A stretch of DNA of 62,467 nucleotides from a virus. The notes beneath the pieces are model-generated. The model had not been told where the DNA came from. It saw nothing but the letters and a program-made list of their open reading frames with translations, and did no database searches. Position 1 is the stretch's first letter, and every line of letters begins with the position of its first letter. The stretch covers positions 1-62,467 of IMG/VR virus record IMGVR_UViG_3300030012_003842. One strand, 5' to 3'. This document shows, piece by piece, positions 33,197-43,562 of the stretch. The position numbers and the translations under genes are program-made.

Positions 33197-35281
33197 ATGG
33201 CTGAGAACGTAACAAACAAGAATAAACCTACTGCCTCTAATAAATATTCTCTTTACGCTGGTAGAGAGGAAGCTGTAAATTGGGGACAAGTTGCTGTAAA
33301 CCTTACTAAAGGTTTAGAAACAATTAGAGACCAACGAGCTGCAGCTAAACAAAAAATTATAGATGACACTAACGCAGCAATGAATGAGCTTAGTGAAATC
33401 GCTGACGTTCAGTCAGGCTCAATGAACACTCTGCTTATAGATGGTTCAGACTTTTCAAAAAATACTTTACAAGCAAACATGGATTTAGTTAGACGTGGTC
33501 TTTTAGACCCGAAGGATTACATGTTAATTATGCAACAGCAAAAAGATGGTTACAAAACTTTAAGTAACTATGCAAAAAATTATGATGCCAAATATCAAGA
33601 GGGCATGGCAAGGATACAGGACGGTTCTGCTTCAAACTTAGAAGAATATTTTAGAAGCACAGGCTTTAGTTTTGGTAATGTAAAAAATAAAAAGCTTTGG
33701 ACAGACCCTGCAACAGGTGAATTGTTTTTAGTTGAAATGCAGGATGATGGTAATGGAAACTTTACTTTACCTGATAGAGCTACAAATCCTGGTGCTTTTC
33801 AATCTCCATCTTCTATGGTGAACATGATTGCCTTCCAAGAAAACTCAAGAAATTTAAGTGAGGATGTAAAAAATATGGTAACCGCTAATTTAGCAGAGGT
33901 GGTTACTTCTACTATAAGTTCGTATACTGTTTTATCAGGAGGTAAAGATGTTAAAAGTATTGAAGACTTTAGACAGTTGTTTGATGATGTTGAAGGTGAA
34001 GGCTTTACTGATGCCCAGGGAAATAAAATGACATTCGATGATTGGATGGGTCAACAAGCTAAAGCAGTTGTAGGAAATGCAAATGGTGCTGCAGAATATT
34101 TGATGAACGCAAATATGGGTTATTATTTTACTGATGATGAAAACGTAGCAAAAAAAGATAAGCTTGCAATTTTAACTAAAACTGATGGTGGACCACCACA
34201 AGTTACTATATCTGATGAGCAAATGAATGTAGCAGAAAATTTAGCTAAGAATGCAATAAACTCTCAGTTAGATATGGTCGTTAAAAATAACGCTGGTCTT
34301 GGTGGTCAACAAGAGTCAGGAACTGGTGCAGGTGAAAGAAAAGAAAATGAAACCACTGCTGGATATATTTCAGACTTGAATACTGTATTAACAGGTGATG
34401 TAGCTACAGCTAAACAAACCTTACAAGGTTTAATTGAAACCAGAAACGTACAGAATAAAGCTAATAACCAACCTACGATTGATGGATTTGATATGACGGA
34501 AGATTTCATTATATTCTACATGAGTGACGGCAATAACATTAGAAGAGAAAGAGGAACGTTTGATGACCCAGATACTACAGATGATGAAACAAGTAAGACT
34601 TCAATATCGCAAGACATTGCAGGTATCTATGATGTATTAGTACCTGGTGGACAAGGAGTTAAAACTGGATTGTCCGACCAACAAATATTTGATTTCATCA
34701 AAGAGCAGAAAATAAATATTGGTACAGAAGCTGGCGAAGGATTTGGTATTGGTGAGTCAATAACTGAGGTAGATAATATTGGAACTACAACTCAAAAGAA
34801 ATTTGCTGATAATACTACTGGTACTATATTAAGTATAGTTGATGATGATATAGGTGACACAGTTAATAGAGTTAGTGATACTGACGAGCAGGTTAAGAAC
34901 GTATTACAAAAATCATTTACTAATTTCCAAACTAAATCATCAAGACTAAACCAACAAAGAGCTGGTATAACTGACCTTAAATTCAACAATCTTGAGGATG
35001 ATGAAGTTTCAATTACATTCATGATGAATGGTAAGGAGCAAACTATAAAAGTAGGAGATAAAATTTCTGCAAATGGAACTACAAAAGAAACAATAGCACA
35101 GGCTATTGCAGATGCTATAAATAAATTTAACAAGATAGCATACGATGAAGCAACTAAAAAAGGTGGTTCAAGAGGTGCAAGAAAGACGTTTAAAGATTGG
35201 CAAGTAGATAATCCAAAAGAAGAAGGTGAGTCGTTCCAAGATTATGTTAAGAGATATTATAATAGCTATACCTTAAATTAA
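33197..35281 (+). CDS. Internal virion / ejection protein candidate (694 aa)
   Basis: Helix-rich, soluble, with no recognised enzymatic motif. It sits between the 281-aa and 2191-aa proteins in a classic three-gene ejection-protein order. Its stop overlaps the next ATG. The C-terminus (KTFKDWQVDNPKEEGESFQD) resembles short motifs found in phage internal proteins that end with a processing-like domain. Confidence 0.6.
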   Translation: MAENVTNKNKPTASNKYSLYAGREEAVNWGQVAVNLTKGLETIRDQRAAAKQKIIDDTNAAMNELSEIADVQSGSMNTLLIDGSDFSKNTLQANMDLVRRGLLDPKDYMLIMQQQKDGYKTLSNYAKNYDAKYQEGMARIQDGSASNLEEYFRSTGFSFGNVKNKKLWTDPATGELFLVEMQDDGNGNFTLPDRATNPGAFQSPSSMVNMIAFQENSRNLSEDVKNMVTANLAEVVTSTISSYTVLSGGKDVKSIEDFRQLFDDVEGEGFTDAQGNKMTFDDWMGQQAKAVVGNANGAAEYLMNANMGYYFTDDENVAKKDKLAILTKTDGGPPQVTISDEQMNVAENLAKNAINSQLDMVVKNNAGLGGQQESGTGAGERKENETTAGYISDLNTVLTGDVATAKQTLQGLIETRNVQNKANNQPTIDGFDMTEDFIIFYMSDGNNIRRERGTFDDPDTTDDETSKTSISQDIAGIYDVLVPGGQGVKTGLSDQQIFDFIKEQKINIGTEAGEGFGIGESITEVDNIGTTTQKKFADNTTGTILSIVDDDIGDTVNRVSDTDEQVKNVLQKSFTNFQTKSSRLNQQRAGITDLKFNNLEDDEVSITFMMNGKEQTIKVGDKISANGTTKETIAQAIADAINKFNKIAYDEATKKGGSRGARKTFKDWQVDNPKEEGESFQDYVKRYYNSYTLN

Positions 35282-38200
35282 TGGAGAAAGAAGAATTATA
35301 CGAATCATTATTTACCTTGATACCTGAAGGTATGTTTGCCGATGCTGATGAGCTCGGTGAGCTTATTGAAGATGAAGGGTTAGAAGCAATATACCCACTG
35401 ATACCAGAGGGTATGTTTGAAGATGAAGAAGAATTTCTTGCAACCTTTGGAGGTGAAAAAAAAAAAGACTCTCCTTCAGCTGGTCCTACCCCTTCTACGG
35501 AATCTCCTATCGAACAACCTACCGAAACTGGCGAAGAAAACATATTCGCTGTGGACTATGGTGTAGATACCCAGGTCGATAATCAAGTTGACTTTGGTGC
35601 ACCTGCACAACAACCTCCCCCAATCACAGACCCTGTGGGTACAAAGTTTGGAGCTAACGTAGATGCTGCAGAGAAAAACACCTGGCTTGAAGAGATGCTT
35701 GGTAAGAACGAAGTCACAGATTTTTTTGGAGATATATATAGAGCAGCGGCTCAAGGTATAGGCCAAGGTGCTACGATTGATGATGCACGAAGACTATTTA
35801 TGTCAGGTAGCGATACCTCCGAAGAGGATGTACAAAAATATATAGCTGCTGTACAGAGGATGGATAACTACGCTATGTCTGATGAAATGAAATCTTTCAA
35901 TAGAATTTATGAAGCGAATGGTGGAGGATTGATGGGATTTATTTTAGGTGTGGGTGAAAACCCTACAGTGCTTGGACAGTTATTTGTTTCCTCGGTTCTA
36001 TCAATGGTAAATCCTGATGTAATCGCAGGAGCAGGTGTAATAGGACTTGCGGGAGCAGGAGTTGGTAGCTTAGCTGCAGGAGGAGCCGCAAGTATTGGTG
36101 GTCCTATAGGCACAGCATTAGGTGCCGTAGGTGGAGCTGCAGGTGGTGGTATATCTGGAGCTATATTAGGAGCCAGTGCTACACTTGAAACTGGTTTAGC
36201 TTTCACTGAATTTATGAAAGAAGAAGTAGAGAAAGCTGGATTAAAGTTTGATGCAGAAGGAGTAAAAACTATTTTAAATAATCCTGATGCCTTACAACGT
36301 ATTAGAAATAAAGCTATGGCAAGAGGTATTGTTATAGGTGGTATAGATGCGTTTACAAGAGGAGCTGCAAGTAAATTAGCAGGAGCTCCAATAAAAGCAG
36401 CTAAAGCTGCAGATAAAACTATATCAAAAGGAATGAAAGCAAGAGCTGCTTTGACAGCGGCTGGAATAGAAGCTGTAGGAGGTTCAACGGGTGAAGCTAC
36501 CGCAAGAGCTGTTACTGGACAAGAACAAGATACAGCTGAGATTTTATTTGAAGGTGTGACTGGACAAGCTTCTTCAGTGTTGTCAGTTCCTCAAGCTGTC
36601 AGTGGTATGAGCTTAACAGATATAGGAAGGAACATGGTAGGTAAAGGTAAAAACTTTTTTAAACCACCAAGCTATGGATATCTAACAAAGAAGGGCACTA
36701 AAATGTTAATGAGTAAGCAAGACGTTGAAGCTGCTATAGATACCATGACTGACCAAGAAATAATAGACTCACAGTTTGTTATTGAAAATGATACAGCTCT
36801 CGAACAAAAATATGAGAACAGAAGACAGGAGGCTAACCTGAATCAGCAGACTCCTGATAATTTAAAAGGAGAAAGAAGAAAAAGATATATAGAATTACTT
36901 CAGGAAAAATCTAACATGGAAAACCCAGACACTCCTGAAAATAAAGAAAGATTAAAAGCTATAGATGAAGAGCTTGATGCTATTGTCAAAGAAGCAGAGA
37001 CTGATATAGGTGAGACTATAGACTTAGATGGTATAGAAAGATACTTCTCAGTAACACAATTAGAAGCAATACAAGCTTTAAAAGAAGAGGGTATTGATAA
37101 CCCTACTGATACGCAGGTTAAAAACAAACAAAAAGAATTGCTTAAATTAGCAATAGAAGCTGCCAAAAGAGCAGCTAAAGAAACAGTTGGTTTTAAAAAC
37201 ACGAAAGAGTTAGAGGATGAAGCAAAAGACCAATTAATATCAGAAGGTATATTAGAACCTACTGACCAACAAATAAAAGAAAGAGCTAATGCCATTCAAG
37301 AGTCAAGCGCAACGCAGGTGGATGTACAAGAATCTACCCCAGATAGCCCAGAAGTGGGAGAAGGAGACGCCCCAGGGGTCGTTACCCCAGAGAGTCAGAC
37401 CCAAGAGCAGGTTGCTGACCAGCCTATTGAGACGCAAACGCAAGAGGAAATAAGTGTAAACATTGCACCGTTCTATGAGACCAGTATAGAATCTACAAAT
37501 GAAGCAGCTGGTCTAAGAAAATCTCCACAATACGAACAGTATAAACAAGGTATTCAAGATACAGCTAACGAGCTGGGTATTGAAATAGAAATTGATGAAG
37601 GAGTTGGTGGTTATGTAAATGATGCAGGAAAAAAGATTAGAGAGATTAGTAATGTAGTTAGATTAAAGAAAGCTACACTACAACAAGCTGCGGAGTTTGC
37701 TTCTATGTTAGCAGCATTATCACCTGAAGTACAAGAGTCAAGTATAGCGGCTGAGTATGTTGCAGACGATTCACCAGGCGTTACTGGACAGGAATATACA
37801 TTAGAAGTATCAGATGCAGAAGGCACTTTTCAAGCATTGAAAGAAGTAGGTATTGATGAATATACTTTGAATGAATCAAATAATTTATTAACTTTGTTCA
37901 AGTTTAATGACGCTACAGAGGTAGATGTCTTAAATAAACTTAAGCAATTAAAAGAAAATTTAGATGGCAGAAACATCCAATATACCGCAAAAGCAAGGGA
38001 ATCAATCAAAAGTGAATATATCACAGTTGAGGAAAGAAAATCCTTTCTTACAACTCTTCGAAGGAATCTCATCAACCAAGGCAAAGAGGGGACAAACCTT
38101 TATAAGAAGGTCATCTCAGCGATAAACAGAGACGCAGAGAATCAAGGCATATCCCCTAACGAATACATCGGTTCACCAACAGCACCTGAAGTTACAGCTG

Positions 38201-41200
38201 ACCCAAACAGGGTACAATCAATTATAAATGATATAATTAAAAAGACTAAGAGTAGAAAGGTAGGTGAAAGTACAAGCCCAAAAAAAATACTTGATAATAC
38301 TTTAAAGTATTTACAGAACTCAAAACTTTATCAACAACTTAATGATACAGAAAGAAACCAGTTAGTCAGAGAACTAAATGAAAAGCTTGGTATAAAAATT
38401 AAGAAAGCTCCAAGTGTTAAAAAGATACTTGGTAAACCTAAAGATAAAAAGGTTGTAGTAAATGAAAGAGTAGCACTTAAAGACCAGATAAGAAAAGAAG
38501 CTAAAGCTGCAAGAGAATCAGCAGCTGCTTATAAAAAATCTTTAAAGAATATAGCTGCACAGATAACAGGTTTTGGTAAGAAGCTCGGTAAAATATCTAC
38601 AAGTAAAGTAAATGCAATTACAAAAAGGTTTGCAAACGTTAACCTTAATAGTAAAAAATCAGTAGATAACTTCCTTACGTTTGTTGACAATGTATTTACT
38701 AAAGCAGATTACTTAACTAAACTAAAGACAGCAAGAACATTTGCACGTAAAGCAAAGAAACAAGTAGGAGGAGCGAAGACTGGTGCGCTACCAGTTGATT
38801 TAAAAACAGCATTAGAAACTTTATTCAGTGTTGATATAAGCTTAGTGCCTGAAGCTCAGTTAGATTCTTATATTGAATTAGCAAGAGAGTATGGTTCAGG
38901 TAAAAAAGTTTTAGACTTAAGACCAGCTGAAGAAACAATGCCAATCATATTAGATGTATTGAATGCGGTAGAAGAAAACATGAATGGTCTAAATCAAGAA
39001 GTAATTGAATCAACGCCAGCTGAAATAGATGTGGATGCTGAGGTAAGTGAGATTGTTGGATTACAAAAAGAAATATCTAATAGTGAGGTAAACAACATAG
39101 CAAACCCAAGAGCAAGGGAAGATGCAAGAACTCTAAGAGGATTAACACCAAAACAAATTTTTTCTTTAGCAAGAAAAAAGAAAGATGGCACTATTGATTA
39201 TAGTAATATTAGATTACTTAACCAGGTATTAAAAAATATTAAGAATGGATTTGCTGGTAAATCAGTGACTGATTTAGTAACCCGTTTAAACGCAGTGGAG
39301 GCAGCTGAGGCTATCAATCCAAAAATAAAAAAATTAAGTTTTAAAAAAATACAGACTGGTCTTACTGATATCTATAGTAAAACAAAATCATTGTTAACTA
39401 AGAGAGGTTCTGTAACAGAAAGAATTAGAAACCTATCTACGTTTTTTGTTGATGATGTGTTAGGAAACTTTAATAGCAAACTTATATATAATAATACATT
39501 TGGTAAACTGGCTCGTGCATACGAAACTTATAAATCCAAAGTTGCTAAAATAGAAGCAATGATTGATGCAGCTGACCAGATATTATTCTCTGACTCTGGA
39601 AGAAAATTAATTAGCTTGTCAAGAAATGCTGTAGTTAAAAAGAAATACAAGCTAAGAATATTACAACTACAAAGAGAACACCAATCAAACATGGTAGACG
39701 GAAAACCAAATCCGAAAGCTCCTTCAGCTATTGACTTTATAAACTCAACCATTGAAGCTATAGTTGACGGTAAGATATTAAGTCAAATGGATGCTGATAT
39801 TTTAAATGAATTGAAAACAGAGTTTGAAGTAGATGGTCAAATAAGTTTAGAAAAATTAGAGAACTCATTGACTGCAAAAGAAAAGAAAGCCCTGGCATTA
39901 TATGATGAAGCTAATGGTTCATTAGCAGCTGAGGCTGAATTTATATCAGCCAATCTACATGGTAATAAAATTAATTTATTAAATAATTACACACACCATG
40001 CAGTGTTACAAAGTAAAGATGGAAGTTCAGAAACAGTTTTACAAAAACTGAAACGTTTTCAAAATGTATTAGACACTAAATCAGGAACAGTGGTTGAAAG
40101 AACTAACGGTGCAAAACCTATTAGTTTTGACCCTGGATATTCTGCAATCAGAGGGGCACAAGAAACGTTTTTAGATTTTGAAATGACACAGGCTATGAGA
40201 GAGGTTGACATGACCATAAATGAATTAGAAGCAGCAATGAAAGAGGAAGGAACTAAAGACGCATTAACAGGTGTAAGAGCTCTTAAGAAAGCTAAAGATG
40301 AAATAGTTCAAACAATATTTAAAGGTTCGTTTAGTGATATGACTGGAGGTGGCATATTAAATCTCAAGGTACAAAGGTTAGGTTATCAAGCAGCATTAGC
40401 CTCTATACCAAGGGCAGTTGCTGAAGTCATGGCAAACTTATTTGTTATGGCTACAAGTCCTAAAATAGCATTAAGAGGGTTTGGTAGGTTTGGTAAATTT
40501 GTAGCGAATCCAAAGAAAGTAAACGAGGCTGTTGATGCTATGACCGCATTGAACTCTTCACAAACAAGTAAGATGTTTGATACTGATGCTTTATCATCTA
40601 AGCATTCACAGATGGTAGACTACGGAGGAAGGTCTTCCAGGGACGGTGCAGCTGTTAGTAGAATGGAAAACTTATTCGGTGAGCTTTTAAAATATACAGG
40701 TGTAAAATCAGTAGCAAAACTTACAGACAAAGTTGCATCAAAAATTATTACATTCCCTGACCAAATGATGGCAAGACCATTATGGTTTGGTTCCTGGGCC
40801 ACAGCTTTCGAAGCACAGGTAAAAAAAGAAACAGGTAAAACTATTAAAATAACCTCACAAGACTTTAGTAAAATCGCTGATGGCACATCAGAATATTTAA
40901 GTCCTGAGTATAAGAAAGCAAGAGATATAGCTACCGCAAGAGCTGATGCAAAAACAATTACGTTAGCCACATCTAATAATCCATTTGATAGTATTATTAA
41001 GAACATGAGAAGAGTTGATGACTCTACTCGTATGTCTTTATATAGAATGGCTAACTCTTATATGGCTCGATTTAGTTTATATGAATATGGTACAGCACGA
41101 AATGCTATACTTGCTATGTTTAAAAAAGGTGACATGGATAAAACACAAGCAGCAGCTTTACTTGCTGGTGTCACAATGAGAATGAGTGCGTACATGGTTG

Positions 41201-41856
41201 TATACAGCACACTTACAAGCTTGTTAGATGATGAGTTGTTTGATGCTGAAGACTATAGAGATGATGATTTGGAAGATGTAATGGCAAGACAAATGATTGG
41301 GTCAGTGTTAACTTTAATAACCAGAGGTTCGTTAGGTAACTTACCTAACATACCATTATCTTTTGCTTTAGAGTATGGTATAAACGAACCTGCGCTTGGA
41401 GATTTAAGAGATAACAAAGAGTATGACCCATACTTCCATTCAATAGTATTTAGTTTAATTAACAAAGAAGACTTGTCTGGCCCACCAGAAGAAGTGTTTA
41501 TGGAAATAATGGCGGGTCCTTATGGTCCACTAATGAGAACACTATCAAGAATAGTAACTTTATCTTCAAGAGCTGTAACAAGTTCGAAAAGGGAAACAAG
41601 AAAGAGAGCAGAAGATGAGTTGTTAGAACGAATGACTATAGAGGTTATGGGTAATTTAGGTCTGCTTCCTTTTTATAAAGACATAAGAAGAATAATGTTG
41701 AAAGATAGGTTTGCAAAGAATCCAAACATACTTACACCAGCCCAAGAAAAATTATTAAGAGAGCAAGGTTTGTTGTATGGTGAAGATGATGATGTGTTAA
41801 GTGATGATGTTTTAGAAGGTGATACTATAGAATCTGATGATATACTTGAAGACTAA
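35281..41856 (+). CDS. Giant internal virion protein (2191 aa)
   Basis: The N-terminus has a duplicated short motif, LIPEGMF at about residues 12-18 and again at 40-46. I recall this tag from marine phage internal virion proteins. Acidic, Pro/Gln-rich linkers follow. Residues about 238-305 are an extended Gly/Ala membrane-active segment (VIGLAGAGVGSLAAGGAAS). The rest is mostly helical with Lys-rich stretches and a second hydrophobic patch near 1880. No lysozyme, protease or RNA polymerase motif (such as DxDGD) was seen. Likely ejected to form a DNA-translocation channel. Confidence 0.65.
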   Translation: MEKEELYESLFTLIPEGMFADADELGELIEDEGLEAIYPLIPEGMFEDEEEFLATFGGEKKKDSPSAGPTPSTESPIEQPTETGEENIFAVDYGVDTQVDNQVDFGAPAQQPPPITDPVGTKFGANVDAAEKNTWLEEMLGKNEVTDFFGDIYRAAAQGIGQGATIDDARRLFMSGSDTSEEDVQKYIAAVQRMDNYAMSDEMKSFNRIYEANGGGLMGFILGVGENPTVLGQLFVSSVLSMVNPDVIAGAGVIGLAGAGVGSLAAGGAASIGGPIGTALGAVGGAAGGGISGAILGASATLETGLAFTEFMKEEVEKAGLKFDAEGVKTILNNPDALQRIRNKAMARGIVIGGIDAFTRGAASKLAGAPIKAAKAADKTISKGMKARAALTAAGIEAVGGSTGEATARAVTGQEQDTAEILFEGVTGQASSVLSVPQAVSGMSLTDIGRNMVGKGKNFFKPPSYGYLTKKGTKMLMSKQDVEAAIDTMTDQEIIDSQFVIENDTALEQKYENRRQEANLNQQTPDNLKGERRKRYIELLQEKSNMENPDTPENKERLKAIDEELDAIVKEAETDIGETIDLDGIERYFSVTQLEAIQALKEEGIDNPTDTQVKNKQKELLKLAIEAAKRAAKETVGFKNTKELEDEAKDQLISEGILEPTDQQIKERANAIQESSATQVDVQESTPDSPEVGEGDAPGVVTPESQTQEQVADQPIETQTQEEISVNIAPFYETSIESTNEAAGLRKSPQYEQYKQGIQDTANELGIEIEIDEGVGGYVNDAGKKIREISNVVRLKKATLQQAAEFASMLAALSPEVQESSIAAEYVADDSPGVTGQEYTLEVSDAEGTFQALKEVGIDEYTLNESNNLLTLFKFNDATEVDVLNKLKQLKENLDGRNIQYTAKARESIKSEYITVEERKSFLTTLRRNLINQGKEGTNLYKKVISAINRDAENQGISPNEYIGSPTAPEVTADPNRVQSIINDIIKKTKSRKVGESTSPKKILDNTLKYLQNSKLYQQLNDTERNQLVRELNEKLGIKIKKAPSVKKILGKPKDKKVVVNERVALKDQIRKEAKAARESAAAYKKSLKNIAAQITGFGKKLGKISTSKVNAITKRFANVNLNSKKSVDNFLTFVDNVFTKADYLTKLKTARTFARKAKKQVGGAKTGALPVDLKTALETLFSVDISLVPEAQLDSYIELAREYGSGKKVLDLRPAEETMPIILDVLNAVEENMNGLNQEVIESTPAEIDVDAEVSEIVGLQKEISNSEVNNIANPRAREDARTLRGLTPKQIFSLARKKKDGTIDYSNIRLLNQVLKNIKNGFAGKSVTDLVTRLNAVEAAEAINPKIKKLSFKKIQTGLTDIYSKTKSLLTKRGSVTERIRNLSTFFVDDVLGNFNSKLIYNNTFGKLARAYETYKSKVAKIEAMIDAADQILFSDSGRKLISLSRNAVVKKKYKLRILQLQREHQSNMVDGKPNPKAPSAIDFINSTIEAIVDGKILSQMDADILNELKTEFEVDGQISLEKLENSLTAKEKKALALYDEANGSLAAEAEFISANLHGNKINLLNNYTHHAVLQSKDGSSETVLQKLKRFQNVLDTKSGTVVERTNGAKPISFDPGYSAIRGAQETFLDFEMTQAMREVDMTINELEAAMKEEGTKDALTGVRALKKAKDEIVQTIFKGSFSDMTGGGILNLKVQRLGYQAALASIPRAVAEVMANLFVMATSPKIALRGFGRFGKFVANPKKVNEAVDAMTALNSSQTSKMFDTDALSSKHSQMVDYGGRSSRDGAAVSRMENLFGELLKYTGVKSVAKLTDKVASKIITFPDQMMARPLWFGSWATAFEAQVKKETGKTIKITSQDFSKIADGTSEYLSPEYKKARDIATARADAKTITLATSNNPFDSIIKNMRRVDDSTRMSLYRMANSYMARFSLYEYGTARNAILAMFKKGDMDKTQAAALLAGVTMRMSAYMVVYSTLTSLLDDELFDAEDYRDDDLEDVMARQMIGSVLTLITRGSLGNLPNIPLSFALEYGINEPALGDLRDNKEYDPYFHSIVFSLINKEDLSGPPEEVFMEIMAGPYGPLMRTLSRIVTLSSRAVTSSKRETRKRAEDELLERMTIEVMGNLGLLPFYKDIRRIMLKDRFAKNPNILTPAQEKLLREQGLLYGEDDDVLSDDVLEGDTIESDDILED

Positions 41857-42191
41857 TGAAATACTTTGATGAACATACTTGTATGATGAACAGTTATAAA
41901 TTACTAACTGGCAAAGCTTCTTATGAAGATTTATTAGAAGATGATAGCAATCCTCCAGCATTTATATTTAATCCTACTAAGCCTGTGGTATCTATGGAAG
42001 ATGATGTGTATGATGTATTAATGGAATACTTTGTAGAGCTGGAAGACTATGAAAAGTGTGCTGAATTAAAAGAACACAAGCTTCTTAATTCTTACTATAA
42101 TTTATCCTCTCCGCTTGTAACTTATAAAAATGGAATGCCTGCATTCCGCTCACGTGGGAATCGGTTGGGAAAAAATACTTCCAACCCTTAG
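41856..42191 (+). CDS. Hypothetical protein, convergent overlap at 3' end (111 aa)
   Basis: Begins at the stop of the giant virion protein. The centre (VYDVLMEYFVELEDYEKCAELKEHK) resembles UVR-type helical hairpins (EDYEKAAxLR). Its last 107 bases also encode, on the other strand, the end of the gene at 42085-42417. Function unknown. Confidence 0.55.
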   Translation: MKYFDEHTCMMNSYKLLTGKASYEDLLEDDSNPPAFIFNPTKPVVSMEDDVYDVLMEYFVELEDYEKCAELKEHKLLNSYYNLSSPLVTYKNGMPAFRSRGNRLGKNTSNP

Positions 42192-42417
42192 ACCTTCCTC
42201 TATTTATATAGTAACAAAAGGCCACGGCAAGCTTACCGCTTTGTTTTAAGTTAGATGTTTTTTTAAAATTTATTACAGCTGAATCATCTGAAAGTGGTAT
42301 GATATCGTGAACTGAAAATGTTTCTTTGTTTTGATTTCCGTCTCTGTTAAAATTTGAAAATCTATCAGCGATAGTTTGTGCAAATTTCTTGAGCTCAAGG
42401 GCTCTATCTCTATTCAT
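42085..42417 (-). CDS. Hypothetical protein, last gene of early operon (110 aa)
   Basis: Distal end of the minus-strand unit. It has a helical N-terminus (ALELKKFAQTIADRF) and a beta segment (ETFSVHDIIPLSDDSAVINF), then an aromatic C-terminus (KGWKYFFPTDSHVSGMQAF). Overlaps the upstream gene by four bases and the convergent plus-strand gene by 107. Not recognised. Confidence 0.6.
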   Translation of the reverse strand: MNRDRALELKKFAQTIADRFSNFNRDGNQNKETFSVHDIIPLSDDSAVINFKKTSNLKQSGKLAVAFCYYINRGRSKGWKYFFPTDSHVSGMQAFHFYKLQAERINYSKN

Positions 42418-42608
42418 ATTTCATCGGTTAGTGATTGTATTAAATCGGCCATGACTTTGCAGATTTGTTGGGCAGTTTGCTTGGCCTTCTCATTGTCTCG
42501 GTCCATCAAGTCTTCGTAAAGTTTGTTAACGAGGTCATGACTTTCGTTAGTCACATGGTTTATGTGAGCAATAGATGAATGGTCATTCTTCGAAACAGGT
42601 GGTGTCAT
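42414..42608 (-). CDS. Hypothetical helical protein (64 aa)
   Basis: Small acidic protein, mainly one or two helices (VNKLYEDLMDRDNEKAKQTAQQI). Overlaps the following gene by four bases, so it is co-translated. No family recognised. Confidence 0.55.
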   Translation of the reverse strand: MTPPVSKNDHSSIAHINHVTNESHDLVNKLYEDLMDRDNEKAKQTAQQICKVMADLIQSLTDEI

Positions 42609-42639
42609 TTATTGTACAGTTGCTTCCCTATTGAACTGT

Positions 42640-43047
42640 CTATTCCTGAAGAGTGTCTAATTGTTTTTGTAATAGTTTCGACTCCAAATTAAGCAAAAAT
42701 ATTCTATCCTGCAAATCTTTTATCTGTTCAGAACGCTTAGTATACCTCTTTACATGGTACTTATCACCCCAGTTTTTCAACAATTCTACTTTTTTATCGG
42801 CTAAAGATTTGTTGTATTTAATCATGTAGGGTAGTTCATTGTAAGCATGTATAACAGTAGCATGGTTTTTGTTAAAAACTTTTGCTATCTGTTGATAGGT
42901 CATGTTTAAACAGTCTCTAAGTATACTGTAACAAACAGCCCTGGCAAGTATATATTCTTCTTTACGAGAGTTAAGATGTATGTCTAATTGAAAAGTTTTA
43001 CTTGCTTCTACTAACAAGTTTTGGATAGCTAAATCTTTTGTCGACAT
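42640..43047 (-). CDS. DnaA domain IV-like / HTH DNA-binding protein (135 aa)
   Basis: Residues about 30-80 follow the DNA-binding domain of DnaA: ARAVCYSILRDCLNMTYQQIAKVF, then NKNHATVIHAYNEL, equivalent to the DnaA signature DHSTVIHA. There is no AAA+ domain. A C-terminal coiled coil (RSEQIKDLQDRIFLLNLESK) could mediate dimerisation. It likely binds specific DNA in replication control. A GTTTAAAC site at 42904 lies in its coding sequence as part of CLN. Confidence 0.7.
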   Translation of the reverse strand: MSTKDLAIQNLLVEASKTFQLDIHLNSRKEEYILARAVCYSILRDCLNMTYQQIAKVFNKNHATVIHAYNELPYMIKYNKSLADKKVELLKNWGDKYHVKRYTKRSEQIKDLQDRIFLLNLESKLLQKQLDTLQE

Positions 43048-43351
43048 CTAAATTTAATTTAAGATTTATAAAGTCTAAGTACTCGTCCATTTCAATAAAC
43101 TGTAAGTCGCTTAATACAATAAAGTTTTCCTCTGACTTGGTGATTTCAATAATAAAAGTTACAGGTTTACCAAAATGATAGACCAGGCCTGCTCGTACAT
43201 GTGAGCATAACCTGTCTACTTTTAGTTCAGGCAAGTGCTCTTCAATGTATAAAGCAATAGTTAAAGATAATGTAGAAGGAACGTTTTCTAATGCAGAAAT
43301 AAAATAATCATCTAATTCAAAGTCCTTTACGTACGATAACTTTACATCCAT
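42998..43351 (-). CDS. Hypothetical protein (117 aa)
   Basis: The ATG at 43351 (MDVKLSYVKDFELDDYF) is preferred over 43432, which would overlap the nuclease gene by over 100 bases. Contains TFIIEITKSEENFIVLSDLQF, a beta hairpin-rich region. Overlaps both neighbours. No family recognised; context suggests DNA metabolism. Confidence 0.55.
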   Translation of the reverse strand: MDVKLSYVKDFELDDYFISALENVPSTLSLTIALYIEEHLPELKVDRLCSHVRAGLVYHFGKPVTFIIEITKSEENFIVLSDLQFIEMDEYLDFINLKLNLDVDKRFSYPKLVSRSK

Positions 43352-43562
43352 GTTCTTGTAGTTCTTCAATTCTATATTCTTGTAGCTTTGAAACTTTCCC
43401 ATTTGTTTTTTTGACTTCAATAAATTCGACATCAGAGTTTGGAGGTATAGCTATTAGGTCAGGGATTCCATTTTTATTTGTCATCTTTAACTTAATAACG
43501 TAGTACCCTTTAGCTTCCATCTCTTTAATTACTTTAGCTTGTATCTTCTGCTCCGTCATCAC
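43317..43562 (-). CDS. VRR-NUC nuclease
   Basis: The 81-aa protein matches the minimal VRR-NUC fold: KMTNKNGIPDLIAIPP (catalytic Asp in GIPDL, about residues 31-36), VEFIEVKKTNGKVSKLQ (catalytic E-V-K, about 46-54, with the trailing SKLQ). Stand-alone VRR-NUC proteins in phages are structure-specific nucleases that cut branched DNA. It overlaps the SF2 helicase gene upstream by 29 bases, a common pairing. Confidence 0.85.
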   Translation of the reverse strand: MMTEQKIQAKVIKEMEAKGYYVIKLKMTNKNGIPDLIAIPPNSDVEFIEVKKTNGKVSKLQEYRIEELQEHGCKVIVRKGL

